This document shows positions 8,777 to 16,826 of a stretch of 38,039 bases of DNA, piece after piece. Position 1 is the first letter of the stretch. Each line of letters starts with the position of its first letter. The notes beneath the pieces are model-generated. The model did not search any database, was not told the DNA's origin, and saw nothing but the letters and a program-made list of their open reading frames with translations. The DNA is from an uncultured Pelagibacteraceae bacterium (GTDB lineage Bacteria > Pseudomonadota > Alphaproteobacteria > Pelagibacterales > AG-422-B15): assembly GCA_902598405.1 (NCBI GenBank), contig CACKBQ010000012.1, positions 1-38,039 on the forward strand, written 5' to 3'. The position numbers and the translations under genes were made by a program.

Positions 8777-9091
8777 TTATTTTTTCTTTTTTGATTTAGA
8801 TTTTGTATCTATAACGCCCATGATGTCTGACTCTTTCATAATACAGAGTTCTTCACCATCAACCTTTACTTCTGTTCCAGACCACTTACCAAAAAGAACG
8901 ATATCGCCAACCTTCAGATCAAGCGGTGTTACTTTACCATCTTCACTTTTAGTTCCATTTCCGACGGCTACAATTTGGCCTTCTTGAGGTTTTTCCTGAG
9001 CAGTATCTGGTATGATAATACCGCCTGCTGTTTTCTCTTCAGTATCCAGTCTTCTAACGAGTACACGATCGTGTAAAGGTCTAAAATTCAT
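8777..9091 (-). CDS. groES: Co-chaperonin GroES (10 kDa) with a lysine-rich tail
   Basis: GroES caps the GroEL cavity. The first about 95 residues are standard: [12 protein letters not shown], the mobile loop [18 protein letters not shown], and [20 protein letters not shown]. The protein then continues past the usual end with [12 protein letters not shown], a basic tail that most GroES proteins lack; total length is 104 against about 95-97. A clear AGGAGA Shine-Dalgarno sequence lies seven bases before the ATG on the mRNA. It heads the groES-groEL operon. Confidence 0.98.
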   Translation of the reverse strand: MNFRPLHDRVLVRRLDTEEKTAGGIIIPDTAQEKPQEGQIVAVGNGTKSEDGKVTPLDLKVGDIVLFGKWSGTEVKVDGEELCIMKESDIMGVIDTKSKSKKKK

Positions 9092-9130
9092 GTTTTAATC
9101 TCCTAAATATGTTTGCTCAAAGCTTAATTA

Positions 9131-9152
9131 CCTAGGCATATAGTGATCTAGG
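9131..9152. repeat. Inverted repeat overlapping the groESL -10 box
   Basis: CCTAG (9131-9135) and CTAGG (9148-9152) form an inverted repeat with 12 bases between, centred on the -10 element. The placement suits an operator that would block RNA polymerase, but the arms are only five bases and there is no matching known heat-shock operator that I recognise. Confidence 0.35.
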
Positions 9153-9165
9153 GCAAATGTGTCAA
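9137..9165 (-). promoter_or_regulatory. groESL promoter (-35 TTGACA, 17-base spacer, -10 TATATG)
   Basis: On the minus strand TTGACA (9165-9160) and TATATG (9142-9137) are separated by 17 bases, an excellent housekeeping promoter about 45 bases before groES. The -35 lies within CCCCTTGAC and the -10 within CTATAT, which also resembles the heat-shock sigma-32 pattern (CCCTTGA, then C-rich/TAT) used by alphaproteobacterial groE genes. Dual sigma use is plausible. No CIRCE element is present. Confidence 0.75.
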
Positions 9166-9227
9166 GGGGTGGAAAATATTTCGATTTTATTGGAATTAGC
9201 TAAAAAACGAGTATTTTCAATAATTTG

Positions 9228-9995
9228 CTATTGTTCTGACTCACCGCCATCAATTACGATGTTTTGACCAGTCATAAAAGATCCAGCTTCAGAAGCCAAA
9301 TATACTGCAGCGCCTGCAATTTCGTCAGGCATTCCTATCCTTTTTAAGGCTGCTTTGGCAGTCATAGATTTTAAAATACTCTCATTCTCCCATAAAGCTC
9401 TGGCAAAATCAGTTTTTATTAAACCAGGTGAGATACAATTTGCACGAATATTATCTCTGCCATATTCCACTGATATATTTCTTGCCAACTGGGAATCCGC
9501 AGCTTTTGATATAGCATAAGCACCCAACATGCTGTTGCCGCGCAAACCTGCGATAGAGGAAATAATTATAATTGAACCATTTTTCATTTTGATCATATCT
9601 GGGAGCACCTCATTACAGAGCCAAAAGTTACTTTGCACGTTTGACTTCATTATTTTTTCAAACGCCTCGTCAGGTATATTATTTGATGGTCCAAAATATG
9701 GATTGATTGCAGCATTACACACAAGAGTGGAAATATTGCCACAGAAGTCTAACGATTTTTTGTAAAGATTTTTTAATTGCTCTTTGTCCGAAATATTACA
9801 TGAAATTGCCGTTGCATGTCCCTCTCCAAATGTATCATTTATCTCTTTAGCGACTGCTTCACATGCATCAAGCTTTCGACTTGTGATAATGACTTTTGCA
9901 CCATGCTCTGCCATTCTGTAGGCTATAGCTTTGCCTATTCCTCTCGAAGATCCTGTGATTATAGCATTTTTATCTTTTAAGTTAAAAAGTGTCAT
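9228..9995 (-). CDS. Short-chain dehydrogenase/reductase, DHRS4-like
   Basis: A 255-residue classical SDR using NAD(P)H to interconvert an alcohol and a carbonyl; the substrate is unknown. The Rossmann glycine motif TGSSRGIG is at 14-21, the NNAG-equivalent is CNAAINP, the catalytic Ser is at 146/147 and YAISK supplies Tyr160 and Lys164; PGLIKTDFA follows. The Arg after TGSSRG and the ITSRK segment (residues 37-41) at the end of beta-2 hint at NADPH. The overall look resembles the DHRS4/SDR25C group of short-chain reductases, which is a guess from memory. It stands alone, divergent from the HAD gene by a 64-base AT-rich gap. Confidence 0.85.
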   Translation of the reverse strand: MTLFNLKDKNAIITGSSRGIGKAIAYRMAEHGAKVIITSRKLDACEAVAKEINDTFGEGHATAISCNISDKEQLKNLYKKSLDFCGNISTLVCNAAINPYFGPSNNIPDEAFEKIMKSNVQSNFWLCNEVLPDMIKMKNGSIIIISSIAGLRGNSMLGAYAISKAADSQLARNISVEYGRDNIRANCISPGLIKTDFARALWENESILKSMTAKAALKRIGMPDEIAGAAVYLASEAGSFMTGQNIVIDGGESEQ

Positions 9996-10059
9996 TTAAT
10001 TAAATATCATAATAATTTATAAGAAGATTATAAATTTATAGGATAATTTCAATATAATA

Positions 10060-10914
10060 ATGGAAATTAAAAAAATCGTAAGCGCTACTGAATTTTCACT
10101 TTCATATAGAATCATACTTTGTGATCTTTGGGGCGTTATTCATAATGGTGTTGAAGTATTCTCTGATGCAAAATCCTATCTTGAGGTAATGAAAGAACAT
10201 AATATTGATGTTTATTTGATTTCTAATGCTCCGAGACCTGAGGCAGTAGTAAGAAATGGATTAATAAGTAAACTTAATCTTAATCCTGAATTATTTAAAA
10301 AAATTTATACTTCAGGCGATACAGGTACACAGTACATAAATTCTAAAGTTCATGGCCAATCATATTATCATTTGGGACCAGAAAAAGATTATGACTTATT
10401 AGAAAATATAAATATTCAAAAAACTAATGACATAGAGTCCTCAGAATTTGTTGTCTGCACAGGCTTATATAATGACAACGATGAGCGCCCAGAGGACTAT
10501 AAAAATATTTTTGAGGATTTTCTTAAACAAAATTTAGAAATAGTATGTGTTAATCCAGATGAAATAGTCTACCGAGGTCAGGCACGCATATATTGTGCAG
10601 GGGCTCTTGGAAAATATTACGAAAAACTAGGAGGTAAAGTAACTTACTACGGAAAACCTTATCCAGAAATATATGATTTTGTAATGAATGATTTATTGTC
10701 CAAAGATACAACAATTAAAAAAGAAATATTAGCTATAGGCGATAGCCTTAAAACAGATTGCTTAGGGGCACACAAATCGGATTTAGATTTTTTATTTATA
10801 AAAAATGGTATTCATAAAACTGAAATTGCAAATGATGACGATTTAGTGAGAATATCAAAAGCTAATTTACCTGAAACTTGCGAAACTCTAATATATACTG
10901 AATTTTTAAATTAA
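10060..10914 (+). CDS. HAD-superfamily class IIA hydrolase (TIGR01459 type)
   Basis: A NagD-like HAD protein of 284 residues, the alphaproteobacterial TIGR01459 group, probably a cytoplasmic phosphatase of unknown substrate. Motif I is CDLWGVIHNG with the nucleophile Asp22, motif II ISNAPRP, the lysine motif GKPYPEIYDF and motif IV AIGDSLKTDC. The usual second Asp of DxD is Trp24, which I recall as typical of this group and so not a local mutation. ribF starts 7 bases downstream and ileS and lspA follow, a conserved alphaproteobacterial order; a role near flavin metabolism is possible from context only. Confidence 0.88.
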   Translation: MEIKKIVSATEFSLSYRIILCDLWGVIHNGVEVFSDAKSYLEVMKEHNIDVYLISNAPRPEAVVRNGLISKLNLNPELFKKIYTSGDTGTQYINSKVHGQSYYHLGPEKDYDLLENINIQKTNDIESSEFVVCTGLYNDNDERPEDYKNIFEDFLKQNLEIVCVNPDEIVYRGQARIYCAGALGKYYEKLGGKVTYYGKPYPEIYDFVMNDLLSKDTTIKKEILAIGDSLKTDCLGAHKSDLDFLFIKNGIHKTEIANDDDLVRISKANLPETCETLIYTEFLN

Positions 10915-10921
10915 TTAAAAA

Positions 10922-11881
10922 ATGAAAGTTTTTAAAAGTTTAAATAGAATAACATTAAATTATACAAAGAATTCTGTATTAATTATTGGAAATCTTGATG
11001 GAGTTCATAAAGGGCACCAATCAATAATTAATTCGGCAAAAAAAATTGCAAATAAACAAAAAACAAAAATAGGTGTGTTACTTTTTGATCCGCATCCACG
11101 GAAATATTTTAACAAAAATATTGAAAGTTTCTTATTAACAGAGTTAAACGAACGTCTCGAAATCTTAAAATCTTACGGTATCGATTATGCAATAATAATA
11201 AAATTTAATAAAAGAATATCCTCTATGACACCTAATGACTTTTGTAAAAAAATATTACTTAGAGGAATATCAATGAAATATATTTTAGTTGGTAAAAATT
11301 TTAAGTTTGGTAATAAACGATCAGGCGACTATAAGTTTCTTCTAAATTTCGGAAAAAAAAATCAATTTTACGTAAACCCAGTGAAATTATTAAAAACACC
11401 AAATCATCTTTTTAATAAAACAAAGATGAAAATATATTCGTCTACAAATATTAGAAAACTTATTTCAAGTGGCAATGTAAAATTGGCAAAAAATTTTTTG
11501 GGAAACAATTTTAGTATAACGTCAAAAGTTATAAAAGGAGATCAACGAGGCAGAAAAATTGGCGTTCCAACTGCTAATCTAAATATAAATGAATACGTGG
11601 CACCAAAATATGGAGTATATGCTATTGAAGCTTCATTCCTTAAAAATTCAAAGAAAAGAACTCTTAAAGGAATTGCGAATTTTGGTATCAGACCAACATT
11701 TCATAAGAATTCTGAAATTTTGGAAGTTCATCTATTTAGATTTAAATTGAATATTTATAATTCTTTGCTAAAAGTCGATTTTGTTGAATTTATAAGGCAT
11801 GAAAAGAAATTTTCAGGAGTAGAGGCCTTAAAAAAACAACTAAAATCAGATATATCTAAAGCACAAAAAATTCTAAATTAA
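10922..11881 (+). CDS. ribF: Bifunctional riboflavin kinase / FAD synthetase
   Basis: RibF phosphorylates riboflavin to FMN and adenylates it to FAD. The N-terminal nucleotidyltransferase domain shows GNLDGVHKGH at 23-32, FDPHPRKYF and YSSTNIRKLI; the C-terminal kinase domain starts with GDQRGRKIGVPTAN and ends in the family's VEFIRHEKKF pattern. Length (319) is normal for the bifunctional form. The sequence is very lysine- and asparagine-rich, as expected at this base composition. It sits between the HAD gene (7 bases) and ileS (5 bases) in one run. Confidence 0.95.
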   Translation: MKVFKSLNRITLNYTKNSVLIIGNLDGVHKGHQSIINSAKKIANKQKTKIGVLLFDPHPRKYFNKNIESFLLTELNERLEILKSYGIDYAIIIKFNKRISSMTPNDFCKKILLRGISMKYILVGKNFKFGNKRSGDYKFLLNFGKKNQFYVNPVKLLKTPNHLFNKTKMKIYSSTNIRKLISSGNVKLAKNFLGNNFSITSKVIKGDQRGRKIGVPTANLNINEYVAPKYGVYAIEASFLKNSKKRTLKGIANFGIRPTFHKNSEILEVHLFRFKLNIYNSLLKVDFVEFIRHEKKFSGVEALKKQLKSDISKAQKILN

Positions 11882-11886
11882 GTAAA

Positions 11887-14700
11887 ATGAACACTAAAAA
11901 TGATAAAATAGATTTTAGTGAAACTCTATTTTTACCAAAGACATCCTTTGCGATGCGTGCTGGCCTACCCGAGCAAGAGCCAAAAATTCTAGATGGCTGG
12001 TCAAAGGATAATATTTATGAAAAATTAAGGGAAAAATCAAAAAGTAGAAAAAAATTCGTATTACATGATGGCCCCCCTTACGCCAATGGTCATTTACACA
12101 TGGGGCACGCCCTGAATAAAATACTAAAAGACTTTGTTGTAAGATCACAACAAATGCTTGGAAATGATAGTTCTTACATTCCTGGCTGGGATTGTCATGG
12201 CTTGCCAATTGAGTGGAAAATAGAAGAGCAATATAGAGAACAGGGAAAGAATAAAGATGATGTCGATATTATAAAATTTAGAAAAGAATGTAGAGAATTT
12301 GCTGAAAAATGGATTGATATACAAAGAGAAGAATTTATTCGCTTAGGAATAAATGGAGATTGGTACTCTCCCTATACTACAATGTCATATGAGGCAGAGT
12401 CTATAATTGTAAGAGAATTTTTTAAGTTTCTTGAGAACGAAAGTTTATATCGTGGGTCAAAGCCTGTTATGTGGTCAACTGTTGAAAAGACTGCATTAGC
12501 TGAAGCTGAGATTGAATATAAAGAACATAAATCAACAACTATCTGCGTAAAGTTCCCAGTAAAAGAGAGTTCAGATTCAAATTGTCAAGATGCATCCGTA
12601 ATTATATGGACAACAACTCCATGGACAATTCCAGGAAACAGAGCAATTGCTTACAGTAAATCAATAACGTATTCAATGTTTGAAGTAGTAAGTTTAGAAG
12701 AACACAGTACTTTACAAGTTGGAGATAAAATTATAATTGCAGATGAACTTTTAGATAATGTAAAAGTTCAATGCAAAATTAGAGAATTAAAAAAAATATC
12801 AGAAGTAAAAAACTTAGACAAAATTATTTGTAATCACCCTTTTAAAAAATCTGGTTATGATTTTGAGGTGAGAATTTTTGATGCTGATTTTGTTACTTTG
12901 GAGCAAGGCACGGGTTTCGTTCACATAGCACCTGGCCATGGAGCTGATGACTATAATTTGGGTATTACAAATGGTATCGAAGTTCCTGATACAGTAGATG
13001 AAAATGGTGAATACTTTCCTCACGTACCATTATTTAATGGTAAAAAAATTTTTAATGAAGATGGATCAGATGCTGATGCAAACGTAGCAGTTATCATTGA
13101 GCTAAAAAAGCATGAAAATTTAGCAGGCAAGGGTTCATTGCGTCATAGCTACCCTCATTCATGGAGATCAAAAGCTCCTGTCATCTTTAGAAATACTCCA
13201 CAATGGTTCATCAGTATGGAAAAAAATCAATTGAGAGAAAAAGCGTTGAACGAAATTGAAAAGGTTAAATGGTATCCAAAACAGGGAAAAAATAGAATTT
13301 ATTCAATGATTGAAGAAAGACCTGATTGGGTAGTGTCAAGACAACGGGCATGGGGCGTACCTTTATCTATCTTTTACAATATTAAAACAGGAAAGCCGCT
13401 GGTTGATAAAGAAATAAATGAAAAAATTATTAAACTTTATGAAAAAGAAGGGTCAGATGCGTGGTTTAAATATTCAAAAGAAGAATTATTAGGTTCAAAT
13501 TATAATCCGGAAGAATATAAAAAAGTTAATGATATTTTAGATGTATGGTTTGACTCAGGCTGTACACATGCATTTGTTTTAGATGGAAAAAATGATCAAA
13601 TCTGGCCGGCATCTATTTATCTTGAAGGGACAGATCAACACAGAGGTTGGTTTCATTCATCGCTTTTAGAGTCTTGTGGCACAAGAGGAGTTGCGCCTTA
13701 TGAGTCTGTTTTAACTCATGGATTTATACTTCATGAAGATGGCCTAAAGATGAGTAAATCATCATCCAATACTGTCTCGCCAGCAGAGGTCATTGAAAAA
13801 TCAGGCGCTGACATACTAAGGCTCTGGGTAGCAAGCAGTGATTACTCTGAGGATTTAAAGATCGGGCCTGAAATCATAAAAAGCAACATTGATAGCTATA
13901 GAAGACTTCGCAATACACTTCGTTTTATTTTAGGTAATTTATCAGATTTTGATCAAGACGAGAAAGTATCTGTGGATGAACTTGATGAATTAGATTTATA
14001 TATTTTATCAGAATTAGAGAGTTTAAAAAAAGAAGTTATCTCAAACTATAAAATATTTGAGTATCAAAAAGTTTTTTCTGCGATATTTAATTTTTGTACA
14101 AATGACTTATCATCTTTCTATTTTGATGTAAGAAAAGATACTCTTTATTGTGACTCAAAAAATAACAAAGTAAGAAAATCTACTCGCACTGTTCTAGATA
14201 TTTTATTTCATGATTTATTAAGTTTGCTTGCACCAATACTCTGTTTTACCACTGAAGAAGCCTGGCAAAGTCGGTTTGGATTTGAAAACAGCATACATGA
14301 AAAAGATTTTCCAAAATTAAATGATACTTTAATAAATAAAAACTTATCAACTAAATGGGCAGTGTATAAAAAATTAAGAAAGGTCATTAACGGAGCAATC
14401 GAAGTGAAGAGAAAAGAAAAAGTTCTTGGATCCAGCCTTGAAGCCTCTGTTAAACTTTACATATCTAAAGATGAAATCGAAAAGATTGACCAAAAAGTAT
14501 TAGAAAATATTTCAATTATTAGTGAATTAGAAATTGTAAATGAAAAGCCCTCAAGTGACAGCTTTATATCTGAACTAGATAAAAACATCGGAGTGCATGT
14601 AAGTAAATCTGATGGTGAAAAATGTGAGCGCTGTTGGAAATATTTTTCTAATTTAAAAGATAACGTTTGCTATAGATGTCAAGAAGTGCTTAGTAAATGA
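11887..14700 (+). CDS. ileS: Isoleucyl-tRNA synthetase
   Basis: IleRS charges tRNA-Ile and edits mischarged valine. The 937 residues give the bacterial type: PPYANG with HMGH at 71-74, the CP1 editing domain with TTTPWTIPGNRA and GTGFVHIAPGHG, the KMSKS loop at 621-625, an anticodon-binding region, and a C-terminal zinc finger with Cys913, Cys916, Cys928 and Cys931 (CERCWK...CYRC). The stop overlaps the lspA start by four bases, the ileS-lspA pairing found in many bacteria. The HMGH and zinc ligands are intact, so this is a functional copy. Confidence 0.98.
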   Translation: MNTKNDKIDFSETLFLPKTSFAMRAGLPEQEPKILDGWSKDNIYEKLREKSKSRKKFVLHDGPPYANGHLHMGHALNKILKDFVVRSQQMLGNDSSYIPGWDCHGLPIEWKIEEQYREQGKNKDDVDIIKFRKECREFAEKWIDIQREEFIRLGINGDWYSPYTTMSYEAESIIVREFFKFLENESLYRGSKPVMWSTVEKTALAEAEIEYKEHKSTTICVKFPVKESSDSNCQDASVIIWTTTPWTIPGNRAIAYSKSITYSMFEVVSLEEHSTLQVGDKIIIADELLDNVKVQCKIRELKKISEVKNLDKIICNHPFKKSGYDFEVRIFDADFVTLEQGTGFVHIAPGHGADDYNLGITNGIEVPDTVDENGEYFPHVPLFNGKKIFNEDGSDADANVAVIIELKKHENLAGKGSLRHSYPHSWRSKAPVIFRNTPQWFISMEKNQLREKALNEIEKVKWYPKQGKNRIYSMIEERPDWVVSRQRAWGVPLSIFYNIKTGKPLVDKEINEKIIKLYEKEGSDAWFKYSKEELLGSNYNPEEYKKVNDILDVWFDSGCTHAFVLDGKNDQIWPASIYLEGTDQHRGWFHSSLLESCGTRGVAPYESVLTHGFILHEDGLKMSKSSSNTVSPAEVIEKSGADILRLWVASSDYSEDLKIGPEIIKSNIDSYRRLRNTLRFILGNLSDFDQDEKVSVDELDELDLYILSELESLKKEVISNYKIFEYQKVFSAIFNFCTNDLSSFYFDVRKDTLYCDSKNNKVRKSTRTVLDILFHDLLSLLAPILCFTTEEAWQSRFGFENSIHEKDFPKLNDTLINKNLSTKWAVYKKLRKVINGAIEVKRKEKVLGSSLEASVKLYISKDEIEKIDQKVLENISIISELEIVNEKPSSDSFISELDKNIGVHVSKSDGEKCERCWKYFSNLKDNVCYRCQEVLSK

Positions 14701-15212
14701 TACAAACCATTGGAAGATTTATATTTTTAATACTGGTTATTTTTGCAGCTGATCAACTCTCAAAGTTTTATGTAATCAATGTTTATAACATTGACGTATC
14801 AAATCTCAGTTCACAATATTTAACATCAATAAATAAATATCTTAATTTTCATTTGATATGGAATAAGGGCTTTGCATTTGGAATATTTCAAAATGAAATT
14901 TCGATGGTTAATTATATTTATATGTTTGTTATGGCAATAATTGCTATAGCAGTATTTTTTTATGCAATAAGTATTAATAAAAAAATTTATTATTATGGAT
15001 TTAGTTTAATTATAGGTGGAGCGTTGGGTAACTTACTCGACAGATATCAATATTCTGCCGTATTAGACTTTATAGATTTACATTATAACAATTATCATTG
15101 GTATGTATTCAATATAGCTGATATAAGTATCACCCTTGGCTGTATTTTGATTATTTTACTTGAGTTGTTCTCAAAAAAAGAAAATGATAAAACCGTTAAA
15201 AATGATACGTAA
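14697..15212 (+). CDS. lspA: Lipoprotein signal peptidase (signal peptidase II)
   Basis: LspA is an inner-membrane aspartic protease that cleaves prolipoproteins in front of the lipid-modified cysteine. The 171-residue protein has four hydrophobic segments, the conserved ADQLSK near residue 18, NKGFAFGIF, GGALGNLLDR, and the two catalytic aspartates at Asp124 (VLDFID) and Asp142 (FNIADISI). It starts inside the end of ileS (ATGA overlap). Its own 3' end overlaps the start of a lipoprotein gene, so the enzyme and one likely substrate are made from the same message. Confidence 0.97.
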   Translation: MIQTIGRFIFLILVIFAADQLSKFYVINVYNIDVSNLSSQYLTSINKYLNFHLIWNKGFAFGIFQNEISMVNYIYMFVMAIIAIAVFFYAISINKKIYYYGFSLIIGGALGNLLDRYQYSAVLDFIDLHYNNYHWYVFNIADISITLGCILIILLELFSKKENDKTVKNDT

Positions 15213-15816
15213 CTATTTAATTATATTTTTTATATTAATTTTTGCTGCTTGTACTAACAATACAGTCAGAGATTACACATCATTAAAGCAAAAAGCACTA
15301 GAGATACCTCCTGATTTTGAACTAACCCCACCAGTTGTTGGTGAAGAGGAAGTAGAGGAGGCCGCGCCTACAGGTGAGTCAGCTGCAGATATTCAAGATA
15401 TCATTACACAAGACTCATCCACCAGCGTGCCTAGTAATGCTGATACATCATCCTTAGACGAATTTATTGATAATAATTTTGGAAACGAGGATCAAAATAT
15501 AAATAATTCAACTTTACCTGAGGATCCTATTAATGAGGTAATTGAAGATTCACTTGTTGAAAGTAATAAATTAGACGTTGTAACAAATGACGATAGTATT
15601 TTAGATACAACTGATAATATTGGTTTAAGCGAGGAAGAGTTTTTGGAAGGAATATCAAACACAGACGAAATTACAACACTTCCTGAAGAAGATCAGCTTA
15701 AGCCAGAAATAATTGATGAAACAATGTATGATGATGCTCCTAGTTTTGATGAAAACGAAGATTTGAATGATCTTCTTAACAGGGTGGATGACTTACTTAA
15801 CTCATATTCAAATTAA
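15184..15816 (+). CDS. Acidic lipoprotein, DUF3035-like
   Basis: The N-terminus is a short basic region, a hydrophobic stretch and the lipobox IFAAC, so this is exported and lipid-anchored at that Cys. After it come TSLKQKALEIPPDFELTPP, the pattern typical of alphaproteobacterial DUF3035 proteins, then a low-complexity domain very rich in Asp, Glu, Ser and Asn. The frame is open from 15160, but the ATG at 15184 (MIKPLKMIRN) or 15202 (MIRNYL) gives a proper signal peptide; I chose 15184. It overlaps lspA by 29 bases. Function is unknown; an outer-membrane assembly or envelope role is a guess. Confidence 0.78.
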   Translation: MIKPLKMIRNYLIIFFILIFAACTNNTVRDYTSLKQKALEIPPDFELTPPVVGEEEVEEAAPTGESAADIQDIITQDSSTSVPSNADTSSLDEFIDNNFGNEDQNINNSTLPEDPINEVIEDSLVESNKLDVVTNDDSILDTTDNIGLSEEEFLEGISNTDEITTLPEEDQLKPEIIDETMYDDAPSFDENEDLNDLLNRVDDLLNSYSN

Positions 15817-15827
15817 TTATTCTATAA

Positions 15828-16826
15828 ATGTTTAAGTTTTTTAGAGATCCAAAATGGTTTTTATGGGCATACATCGGTTCAGCTATTATCTTATCATCTC
15901 TGTGGGTTCAGGTTCAAATTGATGTAAAAATTAATGAATGGTTTGGTGAGTTTTACGACATGATACAGGAAGCATTGTCTGCTCCTTACGCCATTACAAT
16001 TGAAGAATATTGGGCAAGTTTATTATCCTTTATAACACTAGCGGGAATGTATGTAGCAGTTGCAGTCCTTGTAAGTTATTTTACTAATCACTTTTTATTT
16101 AGATGGAGAACTGCCATGGTTGAGTGGTATCACTCTGTCTATGATAAGGCGCGTAAGATTGAGGGTGCGTCACAAAGAGTTCAAGAGGATACCATAAAGT
16201 TTTCAAGAATTATGGAGTCTCTTGGTACAAGTTTGATTGAAGCTTTAATGATCCTGGTAGAATTTATGCCAATACTGTTTGGCTTGAGTATTGGAATTCC
16301 AATATTCTTCTTTGGTGAATGGGAGTATGGTCTAGTCGTTGGTGCATTATTATGGTCGATTGGAGGAACATTATTTTTAATTGGACTTGGTTTAATTTTA
16401 AGGCTTGTTGGTATTGAATACGATTTACAAAAACAAGAAGCGGCATACAGAAAAATGTTAGTAATTGCTGAAGATGATGAAACAGTAAGACCAAAAACCC
16501 TTGAGGAATTATTTGATGATGTAAGGCAAATTCATTTTTTAAGTTATATAAGATATCTATATTTCGATATTGGTCGTATTGCATTTTTACAGGCAAATGT
16601 TTTATCAGCTTATGTATTTTTAGCCCCTGCAATTGTTGCCGGGGTAGTTACTCTTGGTGTAATGCAACAAATAATCAGGGCATTTGGTAGAGTTGAGGGG
16701 TCAATGCAATATCTTCTTAAAGCCTGGCCAACAATTATTGAACTCGCAAGTGTTTATAAAAGATTGAGAGAGTTTGAAAGGCAAATAGATCAAGCAACCG
16801 TAACAGCTGGTCAGGAAGTGCGATGA
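15828..16826 (+). CDS. SbmA/BacA-like peptide transporter
   Basis: A 332-residue inner membrane protein with about six or seven hydrophobic helices and no ATP-binding domain. The start (MFKFFRDPKWFLWAYIGS), the stretch VQIDVKINEWFGEFYDMIQ, FLFRWRTAMVEWY and IEGASQRVQEDTIKFS match the SbmA/BacA family, which imports peptide antibiotics (and, in rhizobia, host peptides) using the proton gradient. It is shorter than E. coli SbmA (about 406), ending soon after the last membrane region. It starts 11 bases after the lipoprotein gene and overlaps the next gene by four bases. Confidence 0.88.
   Translation: MFKFFRDPKWFLWAYIGSAIILSSLWVQVQIDVKINEWFGEFYDMIQEALSAPYAITIEEYWASLLSFITLAGMYVAVAVLVSYFTNHFLFRWRTAMVEWYHSVYDKARKIEGASQRVQEDTIKFSRIMESLGTSLIEALMILVEFMPILFGLSIGIPIFFFGEWEYGLVVGALLWSIGGTLFLIGLGLILRLVGIEYDLQKQEAAYRKMLVIAEDDETVRPKTLEELFDDVRQIHFLSYIRYLYFDIGRIAFLQANVLSAYVFLAPAIVAGVVTLGVMQQIIRAFGRVEGSMQYLLKAWPTIIELASVYKRLREFERQIDQATVTAGQEVR

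Noticed and set aside
9092..9227. CIRCE (HrcA) operator upstream of groES
   Set aside because: Neither TTAGCACTC nor GAGTGCTAA, nor a close variant, is present in the groES upstream region.
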